From: Paraburkholderia phenoliruptrix
Lineage (GTDB): Bacteria > Pseudomonadota > Gammaproteobacteria > Burkholderiales > Burkholderiaceae
Assembly: GCF_019511605.1 (NCBI RefSeq)
Contig: NZ_JAEUAV010000019.1
Span: forward strand, 62,001-126,000
Length of the DNA stretch: 64,000 bases
Direction of reading: 5' to 3'
Part shown: one piece after another, positions 41,041 to 48,370 of the stretch
Layout of the letters: every line of letters begins with the position of its first letter
How positions within the stretch are numbered: the first letter of the stretch is position 1
Notes under the pieces: model-generated
Databases searched by the model: none
What the model was told of the DNA's origin: nothing
What the model saw: the letters and a program-made list of their open reading frames with translations, nothing else
Made by a program: the position numbers and the translations under genes

Positions 41041-41793
41041 ATGGACGACAAAGACTGGATCGCCGGCGCCGCGAAGGCTCTGGCGATCATCGAGGCATTC
41101 GACGAAGAACACGCGCGCATGACGCCCACTGCGGTGGCCGGCCGCGCGGGTCTGTCGCGCACGGCGGCGCGCCGCTATCTGCTGACGCTGCGCGAACTCG
41201 GCTACGTCGACACCGACGGCAAGCTGTTCTGGCTCGCGCCGCGGGTGCTGCGCCTCGGCCAGTCGTATCTGGACTCGGCGCGTTTGCCGCGCACCGTGCA
41301 GCCCTTCCTGCAGCGCATTACGGCCACGCTTCAGGAGACGGCGCTCGTGGCGATTCTCGACGAACACGACGTGGTGTACGTGGCCCGCAACGGCGTCAAT
41401 CGCGCGATGGCGGTCGGCTTCGTGCTCGGCTCACGCGTGCCGGCGCCTTTGTCGTCGGCGGGGCTGGTGCTGCTCGCGTTCCAGGCGCCGGAGAACATCG
41501 AACAATGGCTGGCGTCGTATCCGATCAAGGTGTTCACCCCGCACACTTATGCCACCGTCGAACGGCTGCGCGAAGTGCTCGGCGAAATCCGCCGCAATGG
41601 CTATGTGGTCACCGACCAGCAACTCGAACTCGGCGTGCGCGGCGTCGCGGTGCCGTTGCGTGACCGGCACGGCACGGTGGTCGCCGCGATCAGCGTGAGC
41701 ATGCCGATTGGCGAAGAGTCGGCAAACGCCGCGCTGCACCGCGTTCTGCCGACGCTGCTCGACACTGCCAGCTTGCTGCGCAATCTCGTTTGA
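41041..41793 (+). CDS. IclR family transcriptional regulator (PcaR/PobR-like)
   Basis: A 250-residue protein from the ATG at 41041. The N-terminal winged helix reads WIAGAAKALAIIEAFDEEHA, with RMTPTAVAGRAGLSRTAARR as the DNA-reading segment. The C-terminal IclR effector domain includes YLDSARLPRTVQPFLQRITA, SRVPAPLSSAGLVLLAF and GVRGVAVPLRDRHGTVVAAI. This subgroup usually controls aromatic acid (protocatechuate, beta-ketoadipate) catabolism, but no pca genes are adjacent and the target is unknown. It acts as a dimer or tetramer on DNA. Confidence 0.88.
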   Translation: MDDKDWIAGAAKALAIIEAFDEEHARMTPTAVAGRAGLSRTAARRYLLTLRELGYVDTDGKLFWLAPRVLRLGQSYLDSARLPRTVQPFLQRITATLQETALVAILDEHDVVYVARNGVNRAMAVGFVLGSRVPAPLSSAGLVLLAFQAPENIEQWLASYPIKVFTPHTYATVERLREVLGEIRRNGYVVTDQQLELGVRGVAVPLRDRHGTVVAAISVSMPIGEESANAALHRVLPTLLDTASLLRNLV

Positions 41794-41810
41794 CGTCGGT
41801 TAGGTGATTT

Positions 41811-41822
41811 CCCGTATACGGG
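41811..41822 (+). terminator. Short palindrome after the IclR gene
   Basis: CCCGTATACGGG is a perfect 12-bp palindrome followed by TTTT, 18 bp past the IclR stop. The stem is short; a weak terminator or a protein-binding site are both possible. Confidence 0.35.
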
Positions 41823-42013
41823 TTTTCTGAGTGAAAGCGTGTCGAAAGCAAGCTGTCTCCCGGAAAATACATATCCGGTTTTGCGCATGACAAACCGCCT
41901 ACGCCAGGTAATACTCTCCCGCGGGGAGCGGTAAGGCTCCTGAGCCCTACCTGCTTCACCGTGCAGCTATTTCATTCACACTGACTCAGTCGTTGAGGTT
42001 TGGGGAACAACAC

Positions 42014-42226
42014 ATGAAAAAAGTTATCGTCTCGCTCGCAGCTGCATCTATCGCGCTGGTTTCGGTTCAGGCTTTCGCGCAGGCATCGGACGCAGCGGCT
42101 CCGGCTGCTGCAGCTAGCGCAGTGAAGAAGCACCACGTCAAGAAGCTGAAGACGCACGGCAAGCGCGCTCCAGTCGCGGCAGCTGCATCGGCAGCGGGCA
42201 CGAACGACAAGGGCACGCAGAACTAA
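42014..42226 (+). CDS. Small exported Ala/Lys-rich protein
   Basis: A 70-residue protein from the ATG at 42014. A signal peptide (KKVIVSLAAASIALVSVQAF, cleavage after AFAQA or nearby) precedes a short mature peptide rich in Ala, Lys and His (SAVKKHHVKKLKTHGKRAP). Similar tiny secreted proteins are frequent in Burkholderia, without known function; its cationic character suggests envelope or metal interactions, which is only inference. A strong terminator follows at 42320-42349. Confidence 0.7.
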   Translation: MKKVIVSLAAASIALVSVQAFAQASDAAAPAAAASAVKKHHVKKLKTHGKRAPVAAAASAAGTNDKGTQN

Positions 42227-42319
42227 GCAGGCGCGACCTGCCGCGAGCACTGCTTGGCCGCTTGCGCGCGCCGCTCGTGCGGTGCGTGTCAGCCAGGTCG
42301 AATGCAGTTGCTGCAAGCA

Positions 42320-42349
42320 AAAAGGCCAGAGCTCGTGCTCTGGCCTTTT
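42320..42349. terminator. Bidirectional intrinsic terminator
   Basis: AAAAGGCCAGAGC (42320-42332), loop TCGT, GCTCTGGCCTTTT (42337-42349) makes a perfect 13-bp stem with A and T tails on both strands. It can end both the small exported protein gene (plus) and the minus-strand gene that converges on it. Confidence 0.85.
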
Positions 42350-42471
42350 CGTTTTATGGTTCCGTTCGCCGCCGCAGTTGGCGGTAGTTGGCGGCAGGGC
42401 GGCAACATCTCGCCCAAGGCATGCCACCGCAAGCGCGCATACTGCGGGCTTGCAGCATCAGCCAACGACGC

Positions 42472-42750
42472 TCACTGCGCGAGACCGCGCGTGATCACTT
42501 CGTTCAGCAGCCCGGTCATGCCGTCCGGATGCTTGGCGGCGCGCTCTTTGAGTTGCGCCACCAGATCGCCGTTCAGCTTGCACGCAAACGGGACGAGACC
42601 CTGCGCCTGATCGAGCTTGCGCTGTTCGCGACGATCGATTTTCGGCGCCGCGGCCGCGGCTTTGCCGAAGCGCTCGGCGGTGCTTTGCTTCATTGCATTG
42701 TTGAGCTTGAGTGCCTTGTTCTTTTCAAGGTCGGTCTTTTTCATCGCCAT
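42472..42750 (-). CDS. Small hypothetical protein with ribbon-helix-helix-like C-terminus
   Basis: A 92-residue basic protein (start at 42750; an ATG two codons later is possible). The N-terminal half is Lys-rich and helical (KKTDLEKNKALKLNNAMKQS). The C-terminal part FACKLNGDLVAQLKERAAKH, then PDGMTGLLNEVITRGLAQ, has the strand-helix-turn-helix rhythm of ribbon-helix-helix DNA-binding proteins such as antitoxins. No toxin gene is adjacent. Function is unknown and the fold is a visual guess. Confidence 0.6.
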   Translation of the reverse strand: MAMKKTDLEKNKALKLNNAMKQSTAERFGKAAAAAPKIDRREQRKLDQAQGLVPFACKLNGDLVAQLKERAAKHPDGMTGLLNEVITRGLAQ

Positions 42751-42959
42751 ACGTCAGGCCTCTGTCAGATAGGTAATCCCGCATTGTACGCAGGGTGCGT
42801 TGCGACGGGCGAGCGCGGCGGGAGCTGGGGCGGGGCGCACAGGAAGGGTGAGCCGTCGCCGGCGTTAGCGGTGGGTATCGGCGTGGGCAGAGCGATCGGT
42901 GACGTCAACGGCGTCATCGCCACCAGACGACGCCACCAGCCGTCAACCGTCAGCGTCAA

Positions 42960-43035
42960 CCATCAGCCATCAGCCATCAGCCATCAGCCATCAGCCATCA
43001 GCGTCAACCATCAGCCATCAACCATCAGCCATCAA
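42960..43035. repeat. Heptanucleotide tandem repeat (CCATCAG)n
   Basis: Six exact copies of CCATCAG run from 42960 to 43001. After a 6-bp variant (CGTCAA) come four more units alternating CCATCAG and CCATCAA up to 43035. Degenerate GTCAACC/GTCAGC units extend the array leftwards to about 42943. The array includes the stop codon of the Mut7-C gene (43025-43027). The unit is not a multiple of three, so copy changes shift frames in anything read across it. Confidence 0.9.
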
Positions 43036-43894
43036 CGCCTTTACGCCCAGCAGCCCTTTCAGCCGCTGCATCCTCTTCGGCGACACCAGCCCCATTGGCT
43101 CTATCTGCCCCATCTGCTCCACCAGCGCCTTCCCCGCACGCATCCGTAACCGCCGGTCTTGCCGCGACGCTGTCGATCAACGCGCGCATCCGTTGCCAAT
43201 GCGTGCCTTCCCAGAATACGCGGCGGCACACGTCGCAGGTGACGAACTGCTTGTGCCGCTGCAGGACGCCGTCGGGCGCGCGGTCGCCGACTTCGTCGCG
43301 CCCAATGCGTCTGAGCGGCGCATTGCACATCAGACAAAGCCGGAACGGCTGGGCGCTGCCCGCCAGATCGAGCCGTTCGAACACTTCGCGCAACTGCTCG
43401 CGCGGCCTCAGCGCGCGCACGTAGCATCCATGGGTGATCGCGCGGCGTTTCAGCAGTTCGCGGTCGCGAGTGAGCACAATGCGATCTTGCGTGGCGGCGA
43501 GCGCCTCGATGTGCGCGTCGGGAAAGTGATTGTCGTAGAGCGTGTCGAAGCCCGCGAGCCGCAGCAGTGGGGCAAGCCCGCCAAGATGTGCGTCGGCGAT
43601 GAAGCGCACGACGCGCAGCGGCCGTTCACGCACGCGCAGCAGCGGACGGATATCCAGCGCTTCAAATTTCGGATACACGGCGACGCGGTCGCCGTCCGCC
43701 ACGGGGTGATTGAAACCGACCGACTCCCCGTTCACGAGGATCAACTCGACTTCGGTATGCGGTACGCCGAGCGCTTCGATCGCGTGCTTGGTGGTCGCGT
43801 CGCGCGCGCACGCGTAGGCGAACGCGCGCCGGCGTAGCGGCCGGGCGAGAAAATCGTTCAGCTCCTCGTAGAAGCGGAAAGTCGCGGTGACCAT
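43025..43894 (-). CDS. Mut7-C RNase domain protein with N-terminal ubiquitin-like domain
   Basis: A 289-residue protein from the ATG at 43894. Residues ~1-80 look like the Mut7-C-associated ubiquitin/MoaD-like domain (TATFRFYEELNDFLARPLRR, EVELILVNGESVGFNHPVAD). The second half is the Mut7-C PIN-type RNase: FIADAHLGGLAPLLRLAGFD, DRIVLTRDRELLKRR, and a zinc ribbon CLMCN..CDVCRRVFWEGTHW. It should be a cytoplasmic nuclease-like protein, possibly RNA-directed. The last ~35 residues are an Ala/Gly-rich tail, and the stop codon lies inside a heptanucleotide repeat, so the C-terminus may vary. Confidence 0.87.
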   Translation of the reverse strand: MVTATFRFYEELNDFLARPLRRRAFAYACARDATTKHAIEALGVPHTEVELILVNGESVGFNHPVADGDRVAVYPKFEALDIRPLLRVRERPLRVVRFIADAHLGGLAPLLRLAGFDTLYDNHFPDAHIEALAATQDRIVLTRDRELLKRRAITHGCYVRALRPREQLREVFERLDLAGSAQPFRLCLMCNAPLRRIGRDEVGDRAPDGVLQRHKQFVTCDVCRRVFWEGTHWQRMRALIDSVAARPAVTDACGEGAGGADGADRANGAGVAEEDAAAERAAGRKGVDG

Positions 43895-44071
43895 CGTCGC
43901 AGTATCGCACCGCTCGGCGTTGCTTGGGGGGCGAGGGGGAGGCGGGCCGCCGGCCATGCAGCCCGCACGCTGATCCGGAAGTCACCGTCACGCACCCCGC
44001 GGTTGCGTCGTTCTCTGCGCCTGTCGCATGACTGTGCTTTACTTCCACATCTTCAGATGACGGAGTCACAG

Positions 44072-44941
44072 ATGGACATTGGTTTTATCGGCCTCGGCGA
44101 GATGGGCGCCGCGATGGTTGCAAACATCCTGAAAGCGGGGCACCAGGTGCGCGTGTGGAACCGCTCGCCGGAACGCGCTCAGGCGCTCGCCGCGAGCGGC
44201 GCGCGGATCGTCGCCACACCGGCCGAAGCATTTGCCGGCGACGCCGTCTTTTCCATGCTCGCCGACGATGCCGCGCTGCGTGAGGTCGTCACAGCGTCGC
44301 TGCTCGAGCACGCGCCGCGCGGGCTGATCCACGTGAACATGGCGACGATTTCTGTCGCGCTTGCCGAGGAACTGGCGACCGCCCATGCGTCGCGCGGTGT
44401 CGATTACGTCGCAGCGCCCGTGCTCGGCCGGCCGGACGTGGCCGCGGCAGGCAAGCTGACGATCGTCGCGGGCGGGCCGGCCGAGGCGATCGACCGCGTG
44501 CAGCCGGTTTTTGACGCAATCGGCCAGAAGACCTGGCGCATCGGTTCCCTGCCGCAACAGGCGAATGTAATCAAGGTTGCGGCGAATTTCATGCTCGGCG
44601 CGGCCGTCGAGACGCTCGGCGAAGCCGCTGCTCTGGTGTCCGGGCATGGCCTCGCAATCCAGGATTTTCTCGACGTCATCACGAGCGGCATTTTCCCAGG
44701 CCCGGTCTACGCGGGCTACGGCAAGATGATCGCCGACAACCGCTACGAGCCGGCGCTCTTCAAGGCGCGTCTGGGACTGAAGGACTTGCGTCTTGCGCTG
44801 GCCGCAGCAGACGCGGTTACGACGCCGTTGCCGATTGCGAGCGTCGTGCGTGACAGCCTGATCGACGCTATCGCGCACGGCGACGGTGAGAAAGACTTTG
44901 CCGTGCTGGGCCAGGTGGCGGCGCGCCGCGCTGGCCGCTGA
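44072..44941 (+). CDS. NAD(P)-dependent beta-hydroxyacid dehydrogenase (HIBADH family)
   Basis: A 289-residue protein from the ATG at 44072, with GGAG seven bases upstream. The Rossmann motif GFIGLGEMGAAMVANILKAG starts at residue 4. The substrate-binding segment FVAAPVLGRPDVAAAGKLTI is represented by DYVAAPVLGRPDVAAAGK, and the catalytic Lys lies in NVIKVAANFMLGAAVETLGE. It belongs to the 3-hydroxyisobutyrate/glyoxylate-succinic semialdehyde reductase group; the substrate cannot be told. It lies alone between the Mut7-C and LysE genes. Confidence 0.9.
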   Translation: MDIGFIGLGEMGAAMVANILKAGHQVRVWNRSPERAQALAASGARIVATPAEAFAGDAVFSMLADDAALREVVTASLLEHAPRGLIHVNMATISVALAEELATAHASRGVDYVAAPVLGRPDVAAAGKLTIVAGGPAEAIDRVQPVFDAIGQKTWRIGSLPQQANVIKVAANFMLGAAVETLGEAAALVSGHGLAIQDFLDVITSGIFPGPVYAGYGKMIADNRYEPALFKARLGLKDLRLALAAADAVTTPLPIASVVRDSLIDAIAHGDGEKDFAVLGQVAARRAGR

Positions 44942-45087
44942 CGGTTTCTGCATCAGCGCTAGGCGGGCTTGGCAATCGGTCTGCCGCAAGCGCAGCTCGC
45001 CGACAACCGCCCGAATCCCTGCAAGCCGCGCGCGCCCGGCGCCACAACAATGGATAATGGCGGTCCCATTTTCTACACGGTGATGCC

Positions 45088-45723
45088 ATGAGTCTGCATA
45101 CCTGGTGGCTGTTCGTCGCCACCGTTTTTGTCGTGTGCGCCATTCCCGGCCCGAACATGCTGCTCGTCATGACGCACGGCGCGCGGCACGGCCTGCGGCG
45201 CACGAGTGCAACCATGGCGGGTTGTCTGTCGGCGTTGGTGCTGATGCTGGCAGTGTCGGCGGCCGGACTCGGCGTTTTTCTGGAAGCGTGGCCGGCCCTG
45301 TTCAATGCGCTTCGCCTGATCGGCGCGGCTTACCTGGTCTACTTGGGCATCAAGGCGTGGCGTGCTCCGGCTGACGAGGTCGCCGCGTCCGAGGTCGAGG
45401 AACTGGCCGCGAGGCCGGTCCATTCGCGCCTTGCGTTGTTTCGCAACGGTTTTCTGGTTGCGAGCAGCAATCCAAAGGCGATTCTGTTTGCCGCGGCGCT
45501 GCTGCCGCAATTCATTGACGCCGCGCTGCCCAAGCTGCCTCAGTTCGGCATTCTGGTGGCTACGTTCGCCGTTATCGAGGTGAGCTGGTATCTCGTCTAC
45601 GCGGGCTTCGGCACGCGTATCGGCAGCCGTCTTAAGAGCCGCAGCGTCGCACGCATGTTCAACCGTTTGACCGGCGGCGTGTTCGTTGGCTTTGGCGCGA
45701 TGATGGCGCTGGTCCGACATTAA
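45088..45723 (+). CDS. LysE family translocator (RhtB-like exporter)
   Basis: A 211-residue inner-membrane protein with about six helices. WWLFVATVFVVCAIPGPNML carries the conserved PGPN motif of the LysE/RhtB superfamily, and NALRLIGAAYLVYLGIKAWR and FLVASSNPKAILFAAALLPQ follow. It would export an amino acid or a related compound (homoserine lactone, threonine, others). Substrate is not predictable. It is a single gene. Confidence 0.92.
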   Translation: MSLHTWWLFVATVFVVCAIPGPNMLLVMTHGARHGLRRTSATMAGCLSALVLMLAVSAAGLGVFLEAWPALFNALRLIGAAYLVYLGIKAWRAPADEVAASEVEELAARPVHSRLALFRNGFLVASSNPKAILFAAALLPQFIDAALPKLPQFGILVATFAVIEVSWYLVYAGFGTRIGSRLKSRSVARMFNRLTGGVFVGFGAMMALVRH

Positions 45724-45800
45724 GGTCGCGACGCGAGAGGGCGCACAACCAAGCATATGTGGCGAATTCGCAACAAGACGGGAGAACCCTGATTTTCATG

Positions 45801-45829
45801 TTGCGTCGCACCAAACCATTTGCTATAGT
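45801..45829 (+). promoter_or_regulatory. Sigma70-like promoter of the predicted sRNA
   Basis: TTGCGT (45801-45806) and TATAGT (45824-45829) are separated by exactly 17 bp, a near-consensus sigma70 promoter. It directs transcription towards a short segment ending in an intrinsic terminator, with no ORF between. Confidence 0.65.
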
Positions 45830-45834
45830 TCGAT

Positions 45835-45896
45835 CTGTCTCCTCCATGTCTCCTCTGATATGGATTCAGCCCGCCACCTTAGGCGGGCTTTTTTTT
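45835..45896 (+). ncRNA. Predicted ~60 nt small RNA with two anti-Shine-Dalgarno motifs
   Basis: A transcript starting about 7 nt after the -10 box would run to the T-run of a terminator at 45868-45896 (stem AGCCCGCC / GGCGGGCT, loop ACCTTA, eight Ts). The single-stranded 5' part holds two direct copies of TGTCTCCTC (45836-45844 and 45847-45855). Both can pair with GAGGAGACA-type ribosome-binding sites. No sizeable ORF is present. I recall a short conserved Burkholderiales sRNA (NcS27 of B. cenocepacia) with such a motif that affects carbon-source use; homology is not tested here. It acts presumably by base-pairing with mRNAs, perhaps with Hfq. Confidence 0.62.
45868..45896 (+). terminator. 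Intrinsic terminator of the predicted sRNA
   Basis: AGCCCGCC (45868-45875), loop ACCTTA, GGCGGGCT (45882-45889), T-run through 45896. It lies 145 bp past the LysE gene, and on the other strand it could also end the OmpW-side transcript. Confidence 0.85.
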
Positions 45897-46016
45897 GCCC
45901 TCAACCCCCAAGTCTTGCCAAATACGGTTTAGCGATTGACGCCCGCAAACGGCCGCCGGCTCGGCCGCGGTCGGCCCCGGTCGGTCTTCTGATGCAGCGT
46001 GCCGGCCGCATTGCCG

Positions 46017-46841
46017 TCAGAATTTGTATGAAACGGCGAGGAAGGAGATGATCGGGTCCGCCTTCAACTCAGCCTTCGAGACGCCCAGTTCCGTGCCGTC
46101 CGCAGCCTTGATGATCACAGACGACGTCGTCTTCAGCGGAATGTAGGTCACCGAGGCCACCAGACCCCAATGGTCCGTGATGTTGTATGCGAGACCCGCA
46201 TTGAACACCGGCGCCCACGACGACGAAGCCTTCGCCGACACCTGCGTCGTTCCCGGCTTGCCCGCGCCGGCAGCGAGAATGGCGCCCAGATTTTCCTGCG
46301 TCGAGTGGACGAAGTTCTGGCTCAGTTGAATGTCGGAAAACCAGTTGTACGACACGCCGACGCCGACAAACGGCCTGAACCTGGCAGTCGGCGTGTTGAA
46401 GTAGTACTGAAAGAGCAGCGCCGGACTCCACTGCCGCACGCTTTTGACGATCGGATTGGATTGCGGGTCGCCAATATCCTGTTGCCCGAGCGCACCGGCC
46501 GGCCCAGGCGGCTTGATCGTGCCATGCCCGTAGATCTTGAAGACGGGCGGCACGCCTGCCACGGTCGTCACCGCAATGTGATCGGTCAGGTAATGGCTGA
46601 AGACGAGGCCGACGGTATTGGCGTTGTTCGTCGACAGACTCGTGCCGGCCGAGGTGAACGAACTCGGCAAACGCAGCGGCGTATTGATGGGCGTGGGCGC
46701 CACGTTGGTCGTCAGCGGCGTGCTCGAGTCCTTGGGCATGACGTGGAACCAGCCAAGCACGGCGACGTTGTCGCCCGCATGTTGCGCATGAGCGCTGACC
46801 GACAGGCACGCGGCCAGCATCAATAGACAGATTTTTTTCAT
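46017..46841 (-). CDS. ompW: OmpW family outer-membrane protein
   Basis: A 274-residue porin-like protein from the ATG at 46841, which has AGGAGG 10 bases upstream. A signal peptide (KKICLLMLAACLSVSAHA) precedes an eight-stranded barrel. The first mature strand AGDNVAVLGWFHVMPKDSST, the extracellular-loop TGLxF-like segment (NTVGLVFSHYLTDHIAVTTV), RFRPFVGVGVSYNWFSD, and the terminal strand SFLAVSYKF, ending in Phe as outer-membrane proteins do, support OmpW. It is longer than E. coli OmpW because of an inserted loop (VRQWSPALLFQYYFNTPTAR region). It is downstream of two DUF2957 lipoprotein genes. Confidence 0.88.
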   Translation of the reverse strand: MKKICLLMLAACLSVSAHAQHAGDNVAVLGWFHVMPKDSSTPLTTNVAPTPINTPLRLPSSFTSAGTSLSTNNANTVGLVFSHYLTDHIAVTTVAGVPPVFKIYGHGTIKPPGPAGALGQQDIGDPQSNPIVKSVRQWSPALLFQYYFNTPTARFRPFVGVGVSYNWFSDIQLSQNFVHSTQENLGAILAAGAGKPGTTQVSAKASSSWAPVFNAGLAYNITDHWGLVASVTYIPLKTTSSVIIKAADGTELGVSKAELKADPIISFLAVSYKF

Positions 46842-47018
46842 GTTATTGCTCCTCCTTGAGCGCTCGCCGGACGCAAGGCGCGCGGCGAGCGTTGGCGGCC
46901 AGGCCGGCCGCGAGGCCGACACGCGGAACGCGTGCCGTGCCGGCCGCCGCATGGCGAGTGCGGGCAGCAGCGGCGGCGCGAACGCCTCGTTGCTTGCCAA
47001 TGACGCGGGATGCGCCCG

Positions 47019-48269
47019 TTACTGAACGAAGGCGCCGATCGTGAAGTACGGCGAGGCCGCGTTGGTCAGATCGAGATAGCCGAACACGCCGCCCGTGAAA
47101 ATCATCTTTCCTGTCGGCGTGTTGCCCGTGGATGCGCCTACTCGTGTAGTCGTGACCACGCCCGGCACGCCTTGCGTGAAGTCGAGGTTTAGCGCGGTCG
47201 CGAGCGAAGCCTGCGACGGGTTGAACGGGTCGAGCAGCGTCGCCTGGGTGCCTGCAAGCGCCGTGGTGCGATAGTCGAACTGGCTATCCACGCCGATGTA
47301 CTCGCCGTTCTGCGAGTTGAGTGCAATCGGGCTTTGCGGCGCGAGAATCGAGATGCCCGATTCGTCGTCGGCGTAAGGTCCGAGCGCGCCGTTTTGCGGC
47401 ACGGTCACCGACGAGTTGGCGGCGCCGGTGCGCACCAGAATCGGCACCAACTGGTTGCGCAGCTTGCCGACGATCATGTAGCCGCGCGCTTCCGGTGTAG
47501 TAGCAAGCGTGGGCTTCGCCTGTCCCTGGAAGTTGTTGGTCTGGAACGCGCCGCTGCCGTCCGACGCCTGCGTGAAGTTGCTGCCTGGCTGCTGACATTT
47601 GCCCGCGTTCACGCCCGAGTTGTCACACTCGCTCCACGTGCCGTCCGCATTGATGGTGATCTTCGAATCCACGGCGACCGGCGCGAAATTCTGCGACGGC
47701 ACCTGGTGATAGCCGAGCTGGTTGTAAGTGCCGGCCACCTTCGCGAGATCCGTTTCGATCGACGAGAAACCGATGAACGGGTAATACGGGAACTTGGTGT
47801 CCGGCACGGCGCCCACGCCGAGAATGCCGCCGAACGAAATTTCGGCGCCGGGAATGGTGCCGCCCGCCACGCCTTCGCCGACAAAGATTCGCGCTGGACG
47901 GTTCGGATCGAGACTCGCGCCGTTCAGCCGGAAAGCGCACTGATTGAGCTTCTTGGTCGGCAGCAGGGTTTCCTGGGTCAGCGTGCCGCTTGCGGTCTGG
48001 CCGGCGCGGGTCGGCACGACAGTGCCGGTGGTCGCGGGAATCGGTGATTCGACATAGGTGACCTGCCAGGTCATCTTCGTCGTGTCGAGCTGCAGTTTGA
48101 CGAGCTCGCCGTCACCACCGCCGCCCGTGTAGACCGTGGTGTAGTCCAACGTCGCGGGACACAGCCGAACTTCCGTCACCGGGCCGTCGCCATTGCCGCC
48201 GCCTCCACCGCCGCATGCCGCCAGCAACGGTGCCGCACAGGCAAGCACCGACAGAAATCTCCATTTCAT
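47019..48269 (-). CDS. DUF2957 domain lipoprotein (paralogue 1)
   Basis: A 416-residue lipoprotein from the ATG at 48269, with GGAGG upstream. The lipobox is LAAC (Cys19), followed by a glycine-rich linker. The body is beta-rich and repeats motifs shared with the next gene: VTYVESPIPATTGTVVPTRA, RIFVGEGVAGGTIPGAEISF, PYYPFIGFSSIETDLAKVAG, VGKLRNQLVPILVRTGAANS and DDESGISILAPQSPIALNSQ. The family is unstudied; an envelope or surface-exposed role is inferred from the lipid anchor and neighbouring OmpW. Confidence 0.83.
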   Translation of the reverse strand: MKWRFLSVLACAAPLLAACGGGGGGNGDGPVTEVRLCPATLDYTTVYTGGGGDGELVKLQLDTTKMTWQVTYVESPIPATTGTVVPTRAGQTASGTLTQETLLPTKKLNQCAFRLNGASLDPNRPARIFVGEGVAGGTIPGAEISFGGILGVGAVPDTKFPYYPFIGFSSIETDLAKVAGTYNQLGYHQVPSQNFAPVAVDSKITINADGTWSECDNSGVNAGKCQQPGSNFTQASDGSGAFQTNNFQGQAKPTLATTPEARGYMIVGKLRNQLVPILVRTGAANSSVTVPQNGALGPYADDESGISILAPQSPIALNSQNGEYIGVDSQFDYRTTALAGTQATLLDPFNPSQASLATALNLDFTQGVPGVVTTTRVGASTGNTPTGKMIFTGGVFGYLDLTNAASPYFTIGAFVQ

Positions 48270-48370
48270 ACCGCCTCCAGAATTTTTTCGTTGTAGATGG
48301 CCGGCTCCCAGTCCAGCCATCGCCTCGTTTTTTTTTATGTCTCTTGCTGCGAACTGCCGTGTTGCGTCGA

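Noticed and set aside
42943..43035. CRISPR-like array
   Set aside because: The 7-bp units are contiguous with no spacers; it is a simple tandem repeat.
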